Assembly (NCBI RefSeq): GCF_937880195.1
Contig: NZ_CALFLA010000110.1
Coordinates: 1 to 5,828, forward strand
DNA length: 5,828 nt
Direction: 5' to 3'
From: an uncultured Blautia sp.
GTDB taxonomy: Bacteria > Bacillota > Clostridia > Lachnospirales > Lachnospiraceae
In this document: positions 1 to 5,406 of the stretch, piece by piece
Layout: the number at the start of each line of letters is the position of its first letter
How positions within the stretch are numbered: position 1 is the first letter of the stretch
Notes under the pieces: model-generated
Database searches by the model: none
Told to the model about the DNA's origin: nothing
What the model saw: the letters and a program-made list of their open reading frames with translations, nothing else
Program-made: the position numbers and the translations under genes

Positions 1-30
1 AGAGGAAGCAGTATCAATTTAATATAGCAA

Positions 31-354
31 TTATTTAATATTCGTTATACTAGTAAAGGGCGATTCAGCTTTTGAAATGCAACTAAATAGTTTTTTTGAG
101 TATCTAACCATACAAAACATGCAGCTGCATTTTATGATGAAACAAATTAATAATATAATCCATTCACTAAAACTCAACCCCATGTCTGCTTGTATCATCT
201 GTGTTACCAAGTATTCCGGACTAATAGTCTGACTTAATAATGTTCCACTTAAAAGAAGTATGGCGCCAATATTTGCTATCATTGTAATTGCAGCAATAAT
301 GGTGCAGACAACTGATAATAAATGTGTTGATTTTTTTAAATTTAACTGATTCAT
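31..354 (-). CDS. Small membrane protein, possibly a shortened DUF2975-type protein
   Basis: The 107-residue product has an N-terminal hydrophobic helix (about residues 11-40), a polar stretch, and a second hydrophobic helix (about 62-84) followed by a basic segment, so it should sit in the cytoplasmic membrane. The start is well supported: AAGGAG (complement of 364-369) lies 9 nt upstream of the ATG, and a promoter-like pair lies further up. The segment near residues 97-107 (SPFTSITNIK) resembles the 'PFT-x-x-N-x-K' linker that I recall from DUF2975 membrane proteins, which are normally longer with four helices. The stop falls directly after this linker. A one-base shift near 31-34 would continue into a hydrophobic stretch (NCYIKLILLP) up to the window edge, so the gene may be frameshifted or truncated. 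DUF2975 genes often precede a small Xre-type regulator, which would lie outside the window. Gene reality is fairly sure; the family call is tentative and the function is unknown. Confidence 0.7.
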   Translation of the reverse strand: MNQLNLKKSTHLLSVVCTIIAAITMIANIGAILLLSGTLLSQTISPEYLVTQMIQADMGLSFSEWIILLICFIIKCSCMFCMVRYSKKLFSCISKAESPFTSITNIK

Positions 355-385
355 AAAATTAAGCTCCTTTCATTTCACAACTCAC

Positions 386-413
386 ATCATATCATATTTT
401 ATATCTTTATCAA
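386..413 (-). promoter_or_regulatory. Sigma-A-type promoter for the minus-strand small membrane protein gene
   Basis: On the minus strand TTGATA (complement of 408-413) and TATGAT (complement of 386-391) are separated by 16 bp. The -10 is preceded by TGA, giving an extended -10. A second overlapping TATGAT lies at 391-396 but is badly spaced. Transcription would start near 378-380, leaving a leader of about 25 nt that contains the AAGGAG site. The 17-bp inverted repeat begins immediately upstream of the -35. Confidence 0.55.
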
Positions 414-415
414 CT

Positions 416-463
416 ATATTTTAATGATAAACATAAATTAAAATGCGTTTATCATTAAAATAT
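416..463. repeat. Perfect 17-bp inverted repeat in the divergent intergenic region (candidate operator)
   Basis: The arms at 416-432 (ATATTTTAATGATAAAC) and 447-463 are exact reverse complements, separated by a 14-nt AT-rich spacer. Each arm contains an imperfect palindrome (TTTAatgaTAAA at 420-431 and its mirror at 448-459), so the element may be two regulator sites in opposite orientation. It abuts the -35 of the minus-strand gene and lies about 190 bp upstream of the hydroxylase start codon. The stem is almost entirely A/T, which argues against an intrinsic terminator. No regulator is encoded in the window, so the binding protein is unknown. Confidence 0.6.
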
Positions 464-649
464 GGCAAATCGTAAACAGAGGAAAATTTTTCTCTGGAAT
501 TTTTCTTACCTCTGAAATCTTAATTTTTTACTGGATTTTTTGAAATGTTCCTGTTAAACTTAAATTAAGTATGCCCGCTCACAGAAAGAAGGGCATGGAC
601 ACCTTCTGTTTTTGCAGCAGATATATTTTATATAAGAAAGGAAATTCAT
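464..649 (+). promoter_or_regulatory. Upstream region and leader of the hydroxylase operon
   Basis: No gene is seen here. The region contains a near-palindrome (477-496, CAGAGG/CTCTG with an AAAATTTT core) whose left arm could instead pair with CCTCTG at 509-514. There are also four T-tracts (487-491, 500-504, 524-529, 536-541), an odd palindrome ACTTAAaTTAAGT (558-570), and the hairpins described separately. Promoter candidates are weak. TTGAAA at 540-545 could pair with TAAATT at 561-566, but the spacer is short (15 bp). TGtTAAACT at 552-560 is a possible extended -10. TGGACA at 596-601 with TATATT at 622-627 has a 20-bp spacer. The true start site cannot be fixed by eye. Confidence 0.35.
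571..613 (+). promoter_or_regulatory. Candidate attenuator: two mutually exclusive hairpins, one terminator-like
   Basis: ATGCCC (571-576) is perfectly complementary to GGGCAT (591-596). AGAAGG (587-592) is perfectly complementary to CCTTCT (602-607), and that second stem is followed by G and five Ts (608-613). The stems share 591-592, so only one can form at a time: the first would prevent the terminator-like one. This is the geometry of an attenuator or riboswitch expression platform, but the terminator stem is only 6 bp with a 9-nt loop and a short T-run. I recognise no known aptamer upstream. It matters only if transcription starts upstream of 571. Confidence 0.3.
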
Positions 650-1462
650 ATGCTAAAGATTAAAAGCTATGAAAGAGTAAACAGTATTGCAGAAGCTTAC
701 GAGCTGAATCAGAAAAAATCAGCCTGCGTGCTTGGCGGTATGGTATGGCTGAAAATGGGAAACCGAAATATTTCCACAGCAATTGATCTGTCTGGTCTGG
801 GACTGGACACTGTTCAGGAGCTGGAAGATGAATTTGTGATCGGATGTATGACAACACTTCATGATCTGGAAACAAATGCAGCTATGAATGAATTTACAGG
901 AGGAGCAGTCAGGGAGAGTCTGCGTCACATTGTAGGAGTGCAGTTTCGGAACTGCGCTACAGTTGGAGGCAGTATTTTCGGAAGATATGGATTTTCTGAT
1001 GTTTTGACCATGTTTCTTGCAATGGATACCTGGGTGGATATGTATCAGGCAGGAAGAATCCCGCTTACAGAATTTGTAACACAGAAAAAAGACAGGGATA
1101 TTCTCCAGTCTGTGATCGTAAAAAAGACACCTCTTAAAGTCACATATTTAAGCCAGAGAAATTCTGAGACGGATTTTCCGGTTCTTACCTGTGCGGCTTC
1201 TCTGATTGGAGACACGCCGAGAACCGTGATCGGGGCAAGACCCGGACGGGCTATGATTGTTGAGGATGCGGAAGGGATTCTGAAAGACTTTGGTGAAATG
1301 ACTAAAAACCAGAAGCCGCAGGCAGCGCAGGATTTTGCCCGCTATGCCGCAGAACATGTGCCGGTGGGATCAAATATGAGAGCTTCCGAAGACTACAGAA
1401 AGCTTCTCACACAGGTACTCACAAGGCGAGCATGGGAAACAGTAGGAGGGATGAAAAAATGA
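650..1462 (+). CDS. FAD-binding subunit of a xanthine dehydrogenase-family molybdenum hydroxylase
   Basis: The 270-residue protein is the medium (FAD) subunit, which receives electrons from the [2Fe-2S] subunit and hands them to an external acceptor in the cytoplasm. The first FAD-binding segment is LGGMVWLKMGNR (about residues 28-39). The second is RNCATVGGSIFG (residues 100-111), followed by the conserved Ser-Asp (116-117, in GFSDV) and a Leu/Ala-rich helix. The C-terminal third (about 165-260) fits the CO_deh_flav_C domain. Length is slightly below the usual 280-295, and no [4Fe-4S] insertion of the 4-hydroxybenzoyl-CoA reductase type is seen. AAAGGA lies about 8 nt before the ATG. Its stop overlaps the next start by ATGA. 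The order FAD, FeS, Mo matches the CO dehydrogenase coxMSL order rather than E. coli xdhABC, so no symbol is given. The family call is secure; the electron acceptor is not known. Confidence 0.94.
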   Translation: MLKIKSYERVNSIAEAYELNQKKSACVLGGMVWLKMGNRNISTAIDLSGLGLDTVQELEDEFVIGCMTTLHDLETNAAMNEFTGGAVRESLRHIVGVQFRNCATVGGSIFGRYGFSDVLTMFLAMDTWVDMYQAGRIPLTEFVTQKKDRDILQSVIVKKTPLKVTYLSQRNSETDFPVLTCAASLIGDTPRTVIGARPGRAMIVEDAEGILKDFGEMTKNQKPQAAQDFARYAAEHVPVGSNMRASEDYRKLLTQVLTRRAWETVGGMKK

Positions 1463-1938
1463 AGCTGAGCTTTTGGCTGAATGGAGTTTACCGTCACGAT
1501 GATGTTGAGCCGGATACATTGCTGCTGGATTTTCTGAGAGACAAAGGCTGCTACAGTGTAAAGAGAGGCTGCGAGACAGCGAACTGTGGATTATGCACTG
1601 TACTGATGGACGGAAAGCCTGTACTTTCCTGCAGCACGCTTGCGCTGAGAGCAGAAGGCAAAAAAATTGTGACCATGGAGGGAATGCAAAAAGAGGCAGA
1701 GGAGTTCGGCGCTTTCCTTGCAGATGAAGGCGCAGAACAGTGCGGCTTCTGCAATCCGGGATTTATCATGAATGTTTTTGCAATGGAAAAGGAACTTGAG
1801 AATCCTTCAGAAGAGGATGTGAAGGAGTATCTTGCCGGAAATCTCTGCAGATGCTCCGGGTTTGTGGGACAGACAAGAAGTATCCTGAAGTATCTTGAAC
1901 ATAAAAAATCACAGAAAAAGGAGGAGGCAGAAGAATGA
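1459..1938 (+). CDS. [2Fe-2S] subunit of a xanthine dehydrogenase-family molybdenum hydroxylase
   Basis: This is the small electron-transfer subunit carrying two [2Fe-2S] clusters between the Mo site and FAD. All eight ligands are present. The plant-ferredoxin-type cluster uses C38, C43, C46 and C58 (GCETANCGLC then SC), and the helical-domain cluster uses C95, C98, C130 and C132 (CGFC and CRC). I chose the start at 1459, giving 159 residues, over an in-frame ATG at 1432. AGGAGGG at 1444-1450 is 8 nt from 1459, the ATG overlaps the upstream stop (ATGA), and the protein then begins with the normal MKLSFWLNG strand. Length is normal. The C-terminal Lys/Glu-rich tail encodes the AAGGAGGAGG binding site of the next gene, so its composition may reflect RBS constraint. 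Cytoplasmic; a tight complex with both neighbours is expected from the family. Confidence 0.96.
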   Translation: MKLSFWLNGVYRHDDVEPDTLLLDFLRDKGCYSVKRGCETANCGLCTVLMDGKPVLSCSTLALRAEGKKIVTMEGMQKEAEEFGAFLADEGAEQCGFCNPGFIMNVFAMEKELENPSEEDVKEYLAGNLCRCSGFVGQTRSILKYLEHKKSQKKEEAEE

Positions 1939-4223
1939 GCTATGTCAGCAGGCCGGTAAGAAAAAAAGACGCCATGGCGCTTGTAACCGGAAAGCCGGTA
2001 TATACAGATGATCTGGCGCCGAAAGATTGTCTGATCGTCAAAGTTTTGCGAAGCCCTCATGCCAATGCCTGGATCGAGGAGATCAAAACAGGAACTGCCC
2101 GTCAGGTAAATGGAATTGCCGCTGTTTATACATATAAAGATGTTCCCCAAAAGCGTTTTACCCTTGCAGGACAGACTTATCCGGAGCTGAGTCCGTACGA
2201 TCACTATATTCTTGACCGCAGACTGAGATTTGTGGGCGATGCTGTGGCGATTGTGGCAGGTGAAACAGAGGAGGCAGTAGACAGGGCGCTGAAACGGATC
2301 AAGGTAAAATATCAGGTTGACCAGCCTGTTCTTGATATGCATAAAGCAAAAGACGCTGATATCCTGGTACATCCGGAGGAAGACTGGGAGGCAAAAATAC
2401 CAGTAGGGGCAGATAATAAGAGAAATCTTTGTGCTTCAGGACTGGAGGAATCCGGTGATGTGGATAAAATTCTTGGCGAATGTAAGTATACTGTGGACCG
2501 GACCTATCACACCAAAGCAAACCAGCAGGCAATGATGGAGACTTTCCGGACCTATTGTTATATGGATCATTTCGGACGTCTGAATGTGGTATCATCCACA
2601 CAGATTCCTTTCCATGTAAGAAGAATCCTGGGAAATGCTCTGGACATTCCCTCTTCGAAGGTTCGGGTGATCAAGCCAAGGATCGGAGGCGGATTTGGCG
2701 CAAAGCAGACTTCTGTCTGTGAGATTTATCCTGCATTTGTTACCTGGATGACAGGCCGTCCGTCAAAAATCATTTACTCCCGTTACGAATCCCAGATCTG
2801 CGCATCTCCCCGTCATGAGATGGAGATCCGTGTAAGAGCAGGCGCAGATGAAAACGGAATCGTTCGCGCCATTGATGTTTATACTCTTTCCAATGCAGGC
2901 GCGTACGGAGAACACAGTCCTACGACAGTTGGATTAAGCGGGCATAAATCCATTGCCCTTTATCGTCATACGGAAGCTTATCGTTTTGCCTATGATGTTG
3001 TTTATACCAATGTACAGGCAGCAGGAGCGTACCGTGGATACGGAGCAACACAGGGAATCTATGCAGTTGAATCAGCAGTGAACGAGCTGGCTGAGATCAT
3101 GGGAATGGATCCGGTAAAGATCCGGGAGCTGAACATGCCTCTTCAGGGAGAGCCTCTTCCTGCATACGGAGATTGTGATACAGCAGAAAGCTGTACCATG
3201 GATCAGTGTATGGAACGGGCAAAGGAAATGATGAACTGGGATGAAAAATATCCCTGTAAGGATCTTGGAAATGGAAAAGTCCGCGGAGTAGGTGTTGCCA
3301 TGGCCATGCAGGGTTCCTCGATTGCAGGAATTGACGTGGGCGGCGCAGATATGAAGCTGAATGAAGACGGTTCCTATACACTGGGACTTGGATGTGCGGA
3401 TATGGGTACCGGCTGTGATACCATTCTTGCCCAGATGGCAGCTGACTGTATGGAAACTTCAATAGATAATATTGTTGTGTTTGGGGTAGATACAGATATT
3501 TCTCCATATGATTCCGGCTCCTATGCCTCAGCCACAACTTACACCACCGGAATGGCAGTAGTTCAGTCCTGTCAGGAGCTTCGCGGCAGAATCTGCGCTC
3601 TTGGCGCAAAAATTCTGCAGGCAGATCCGGAGGAAGTAAATTTTGACGGAGAATTTGTATTTACAGATGAAGAACATAAGGTTTCACTGAAAGACATTGC
3701 CATTCAGGGAACCTGCGGAAATTCTCAGGAGCTTCAGGTTACAAGAACCTATTCTTCACCGGTATCTCCGCCGCCTTTTATGGTAGGAATGGCAGAAGTA
3801 GAAGTGGATAAAGAGACCGGAAGCACAAAGGTGATCGATTATGTGGCAGTGGTGGACTGCGGAACTCCTATTAACCCGAATCTGGTACGGGTGCAGACGG
3901 AAGGAGGAATTGCACAGGGAATCGGAATGGCTCTCTATGAGGATATTCAGTATAATGAAAAAGGCGCTGTCCGCAACAATTCCTTTATGCAGTATAAGAT
4001 TCCGTCCCGTCTTGATATCGGAGATATTCGGGTAGAGATCAGGGGAAGCTATGAGCCTACCGGTCCTTTTGGGGCAAAATCTGTAGGCGAGCTGGTAATA
4101 GACACTCCTTGTCCGGCAATTGCCGCAGCAGTATATAATGCCACAGGCGTCAGGGTTCGTGAACTTCCGATCACACCGGAAAAAATAGCAATGGGAATTC
4201 TTCAAAAAGAATCGGAGAAATAG
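1935..4223 (+). CDS. Molybdopterin-binding catalytic subunit of a xanthine dehydrogenase-family hydroxylase
   Basis: The 762-residue large subunit holds the Mo-cytosine-dinucleotide or Mo-pterin site where substrate is hydroxylated with water-derived oxygen. The N-terminal a/b-hammerhead domain (about 15-125) starts with GKPVYTDDL and SPHA. Mo-binding segments follow: GGGFGAKQT (251-259), GAYRGYG (364-370), a GCADMGTGCDT loop, DCGTPINP, and QTEGGIAQGIG. The catalytic Glu is E719 in FGAKSVGE. R367 and Y369 match the bovine Arg912/Phe914 region. By-eye alignment puts Gln258 at bovine Glu802 and Ile340 at bovine Arg880, the residues that position xanthine, so the substrate is uncertain. Gln at the first position also occurs, as I recall, in other bacterial members. 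The start is an ATGA overlap with the FeS gene, with AGGAGG upstream. No XdhC-type chaperone follows. Family certain; substrate (purine, other N-heterocycle or aldehyde) open. Confidence 0.96.
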   Translation: MSYVSRPVRKKDAMALVTGKPVYTDDLAPKDCLIVKVLRSPHANAWIEEIKTGTARQVNGIAAVYTYKDVPQKRFTLAGQTYPELSPYDHYILDRRLRFVGDAVAIVAGETEEAVDRALKRIKVKYQVDQPVLDMHKAKDADILVHPEEDWEAKIPVGADNKRNLCASGLEESGDVDKILGECKYTVDRTYHTKANQQAMMETFRTYCYMDHFGRLNVVSSTQIPFHVRRILGNALDIPSSKVRVIKPRIGGGFGAKQTSVCEIYPAFVTWMTGRPSKIIYSRYESQICASPRHEMEIRVRAGADENGIVRAIDVYTLSNAGAYGEHSPTTVGLSGHKSIALYRHTEAYRFAYDVVYTNVQAAGAYRGYGATQGIYAVESAVNELAEIMGMDPVKIRELNMPLQGEPLPAYGDCDTAESCTMDQCMERAKEMMNWDEKYPCKDLGNGKVRGVGVAMAMQGSSIAGIDVGGADMKLNEDGSYTLGLGCADMGTGCDTILAQMAADCMETSIDNIVVFGVDTDISPYDSGSYASATTYTTGMAVVQSCQELRGRICALGAKILQADPEEVNFDGEFVFTDEEHKVSLKDIAIQGTCGNSQELQVTRTYSSPVSPPPFMVGMAEVEVDKETGSTKVIDYVAVVDCGTPINPNLVRVQTEGGIAQGIGMALYEDIQYNEKGAVRNNSFMQYKIPSRLDIGDIRVEIRGSYEPTGPFGAKSVGELVIDTPCPAIAAAVYNATGVRVRELPITPEKIAMGILQKESEK

Positions 4224-4224
4224 T

Positions 4225-5259
4225 ATGGGAATGGTGGTTAAACTGATTCTGGCAGGATTCTGGCTGGTTCTTGTACCGGCCGCTGCCGGAATCCCGTTTA
4301 CAGGAAAAAAACAGTCCGGTTTTTCAGAAACATTTCTGAACGGATATCTGGTGCTTTTTACTGTAATGGAAATCCTTACTTTGCCTATGACAGTTATGAA
4401 AATGCCTCTCCATGTGCTGACTGCTGCCTGGGGAGGCATTGGAATAGTACTGACCGTTTCTGGACTTTTTGTGTTTGGAAAAAGGAAAGCTTCTTTTCTG
4501 TCTGCCTGGAAAGAAAAAAAACGTCCGTCCTTTTATTTCTGTATTGCCATATTACTTATTCTCCTTCAGATAGCAGTGTGTTCACTGATGGCTCATATGG
4601 ATGCTGACGACTGTTTTTATGTGGCAACGGCCACAACAGACGTTTACACAGATACGATTTTTGAGGTGGATCCCTATACAGGAACTGCATACAGGGCGCT
4701 GCCCAGACGATATGTGCTTTCGCCGTTTCCGGTATTTCTGGCAGTGGTAAGTCAGCTGAGCGGAAGGCTCCATCCTGCAGTTATGGCACATATGGTATTT
4801 CCGGCAGTTTTTCTTTCAATGGCGTACATGGTGCAGGCTGTGCTGGCAAAAAAATGGTTTCCCGGAGAAAAGAAGGCCCAGGGGATCTATCTTCTTCTGG
4901 CAGCATGTATCTGCAGTTTTTCCGGCTATTCTGTTTACAATGCGGGAAACTTTCAGATGGTTCGTATCTGGCAGGGAAAAGCTGTTTTGGCTTCCGTACT
5001 TTTGCCGTATCTGCTTTGTTTGTGTATATCGTTTTTCCTCGAAAAAAAGCAGGAGATATCCTGGGTTCCACTGGTGCTTGCCAATATAAGCTGCTGCCTT
5101 CTGTCCTCTATGGGAGTGATACTTGCGCCTCTTCTGACAGGCTGCTTTTTTATCATTTCCCTGATTGTCAGAAGAGACTGGAAACGGGTATTGGCAGGAT
5201 TTTTATGCTGCCTGCCTTCCATTGCTCTGGGGATCGTGTATATTTTAATACGGCTTTAG
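4225..5259 (+). CDS. Polytopic membrane protein, DUF6077-like, possibly C-terminally truncated
   Basis: The 344-residue product is strongly hydrophobic with roughly nine helices. The clearest are near residues 5-25, 38-57, 63-84 and 103-122, with several more from 160 to the C-terminus. After the fourth helix comes an acidic motif HMDADD (124-129) followed by CFYVATATTDVYTDTIFEVDPYTG, which I associate with DUF6077 proteins of Lachnospiraceae. An acidic pair in the first large loop after a helix recalls GT-C-fold glycosyltransferases, but that is only inference. The gene begins 1 nt after the molybdopterin subunit stop, with GGAG at 4214-4217, so it is probably translated from the same message. 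It ends within a helix-like segment (GIVYILIRL), just before a hairpin and an IS200 element. Family members I recall are longer, which suggests truncation. Gene reality is fairly sure; function unknown and no demonstrated role in the hydroxylase. Confidence 0.72.
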   Translation: MGMVVKLILAGFWLVLVPAAAGIPFTGKKQSGFSETFLNGYLVLFTVMEILTLPMTVMKMPLHVLTAAWGGIGIVLTVSGLFVFGKRKASFLSAWKEKKRPSFYFCIAILLILLQIAVCSLMAHMDADDCFYVATATTDVYTDTIFEVDPYTGTAYRALPRRYVLSPFPVFLAVVSQLSGRLHPAVMAHMVFPAVFLSMAYMVQAVLAKKWFPGEKKAQGIYLLLAACICSFSGYSVYNAGNFQMVRIWQGKAVLASVLLPYLLCLCISFFLEKKQEISWVPLVLANISCCLLSSMGVILAPLLTGCFFIISLIVRRDWKRVLAGFLCCLPSIALGIVYILIRL

Positions 5260-5262
5260 CCT

Positions 5263-5299
5263 GTTCAAAACATTTGCGCATCGTGCAGGTGTTTTGAAC
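5263..5299. repeat. 17-bp hairpin directly after the DUF6077-like stop codon
   Basis: Positions 5263-5279 pair with 5283-5299 around a 3-nt loop (ATC). The outer 10 bp (GTTCAAAACA / TGTTTTGAAC) are perfect, and the inner 7 include three G-T pairs, consistent with selection on RNA. It starts 3 nt after the stop. There is no T-tract after it on the plus strand; TATAATCC and the IS200 end follow. It may be the DUF6077-gene terminator whose T-tract was displaced by the insertion, or an outer hairpin of the element itself. Confidence 0.6.
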
Positions 5300-5305
5300 T
5301 ATAAT

Positions 5306-5324
5306 CCACCTGCTTTGCGGGTGG
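5306..5324 (+). repeat. IS200 left-end hairpin
   Basis: CCACCTGC (5306-5313) pairs with GCGGGTGG (5317-5324) around a TTT loop; all eight pairs form, one of them T-G. This compact GC-rich hairpin near the left tip is the structure type recognised by IS200/IS605 TnpA. In Salmonella IS200 a hairpin in the equivalent place also blocks incoming transcription. Its role here is inferred from position and shape. Confidence 0.65.
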
Positions 5325-5342
5325 TGATCATCGTTATACGCA

Positions 5343-5406
5343 AAAATCACCTTTCCGCGTTATAATAGAGGTGTCCAGCCACTATTAAGAAAGGAAAGGT
5401 GATTTT
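5343..5406 (+). promoter_or_regulatory. Perfect 14-bp inverted repeat that can sequester the tnpA ribosome binding site
   Basis: AAAATCACCTTTCC (5343-5356) is the exact reverse complement of 5393-5406, the 14 bases directly before the tnpA ATG. The right arm contains the Shine-Dalgarno sequence GGAAAGG. A transcript containing both arms would fold so that the ribosome site is buried next to the start codon. IS200 is known to carry an RBS-occluding leader structure in the same place, so this is probably the equivalent. Confidence 0.75.
5361..5366 (+). promoter_or_regulatory. Candidate tnpA -10 promoter box inside the inverted-repeat loop
   Basis: A perfect TATAAT sits between the two arms of the RBS-sequestering repeat. 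No good -35 is visible: at 17-bp spacing the hexamer is ACGCAA, and TTATAC at 5334-5339 is 21 bp away. If used, transcription would begin near 5373 and the message would lack the left arm, leaving the ribosome site free. It could be a chance match in AT-rich DNA. Confidence 0.4.

Noticed and set aside
416..463. Bidirectional intrinsic terminator or Fur/PerR box
   Set aside because: The flanking genes diverge, the stem is nearly all A/T with no T-run logic, and the arms only loosely resemble Fur-type half sites.
464..649. Purine, xanthine (NMT1) or Moco riboswitch in the hydroxylase leader
   Set aside because: I looked for the conserved core sequences as I remember them and did not find them; only generic stem-loops are visible.
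1432..1458. Upstream in-frame ATG as the start of the [2Fe-2S] subunit
   Set aside because: It would overlap the FAD gene by 31 nt and has no ribosome site, while the ATG at 1459 has AGGAGGG at 8 nt and begins with the normal first strand of the family.
1551..2372. Long open frame on the minus strand (273 codons)
   Set aside because: It lies opposite the secure FeS and Mo subunits, and the translation is Ser/Cys/Arg-rich without a recognisable domain; it is a shadow of plus-strand codon usage.
3756..4439. Long open frame on the minus strand (227 codons)
   Set aside because: It is antisense to the C-terminal Mo domain and the start of the next gene, with no ribosome site or domain recognised.
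4854..5297. 147-codon plus-strand frame overlapping the DUF6077-like gene
   Set aside because: It is in an alternative frame inside a gene whose hydrophobic helices continue without a break; the composition does not look like an independent protein.
5263..5324. Canonical rho-independent terminator after the DUF6077-like gene
   Set aside because: Both hairpins lack a following T-tract on the plus strand, so I list them as hairpins rather than terminators.
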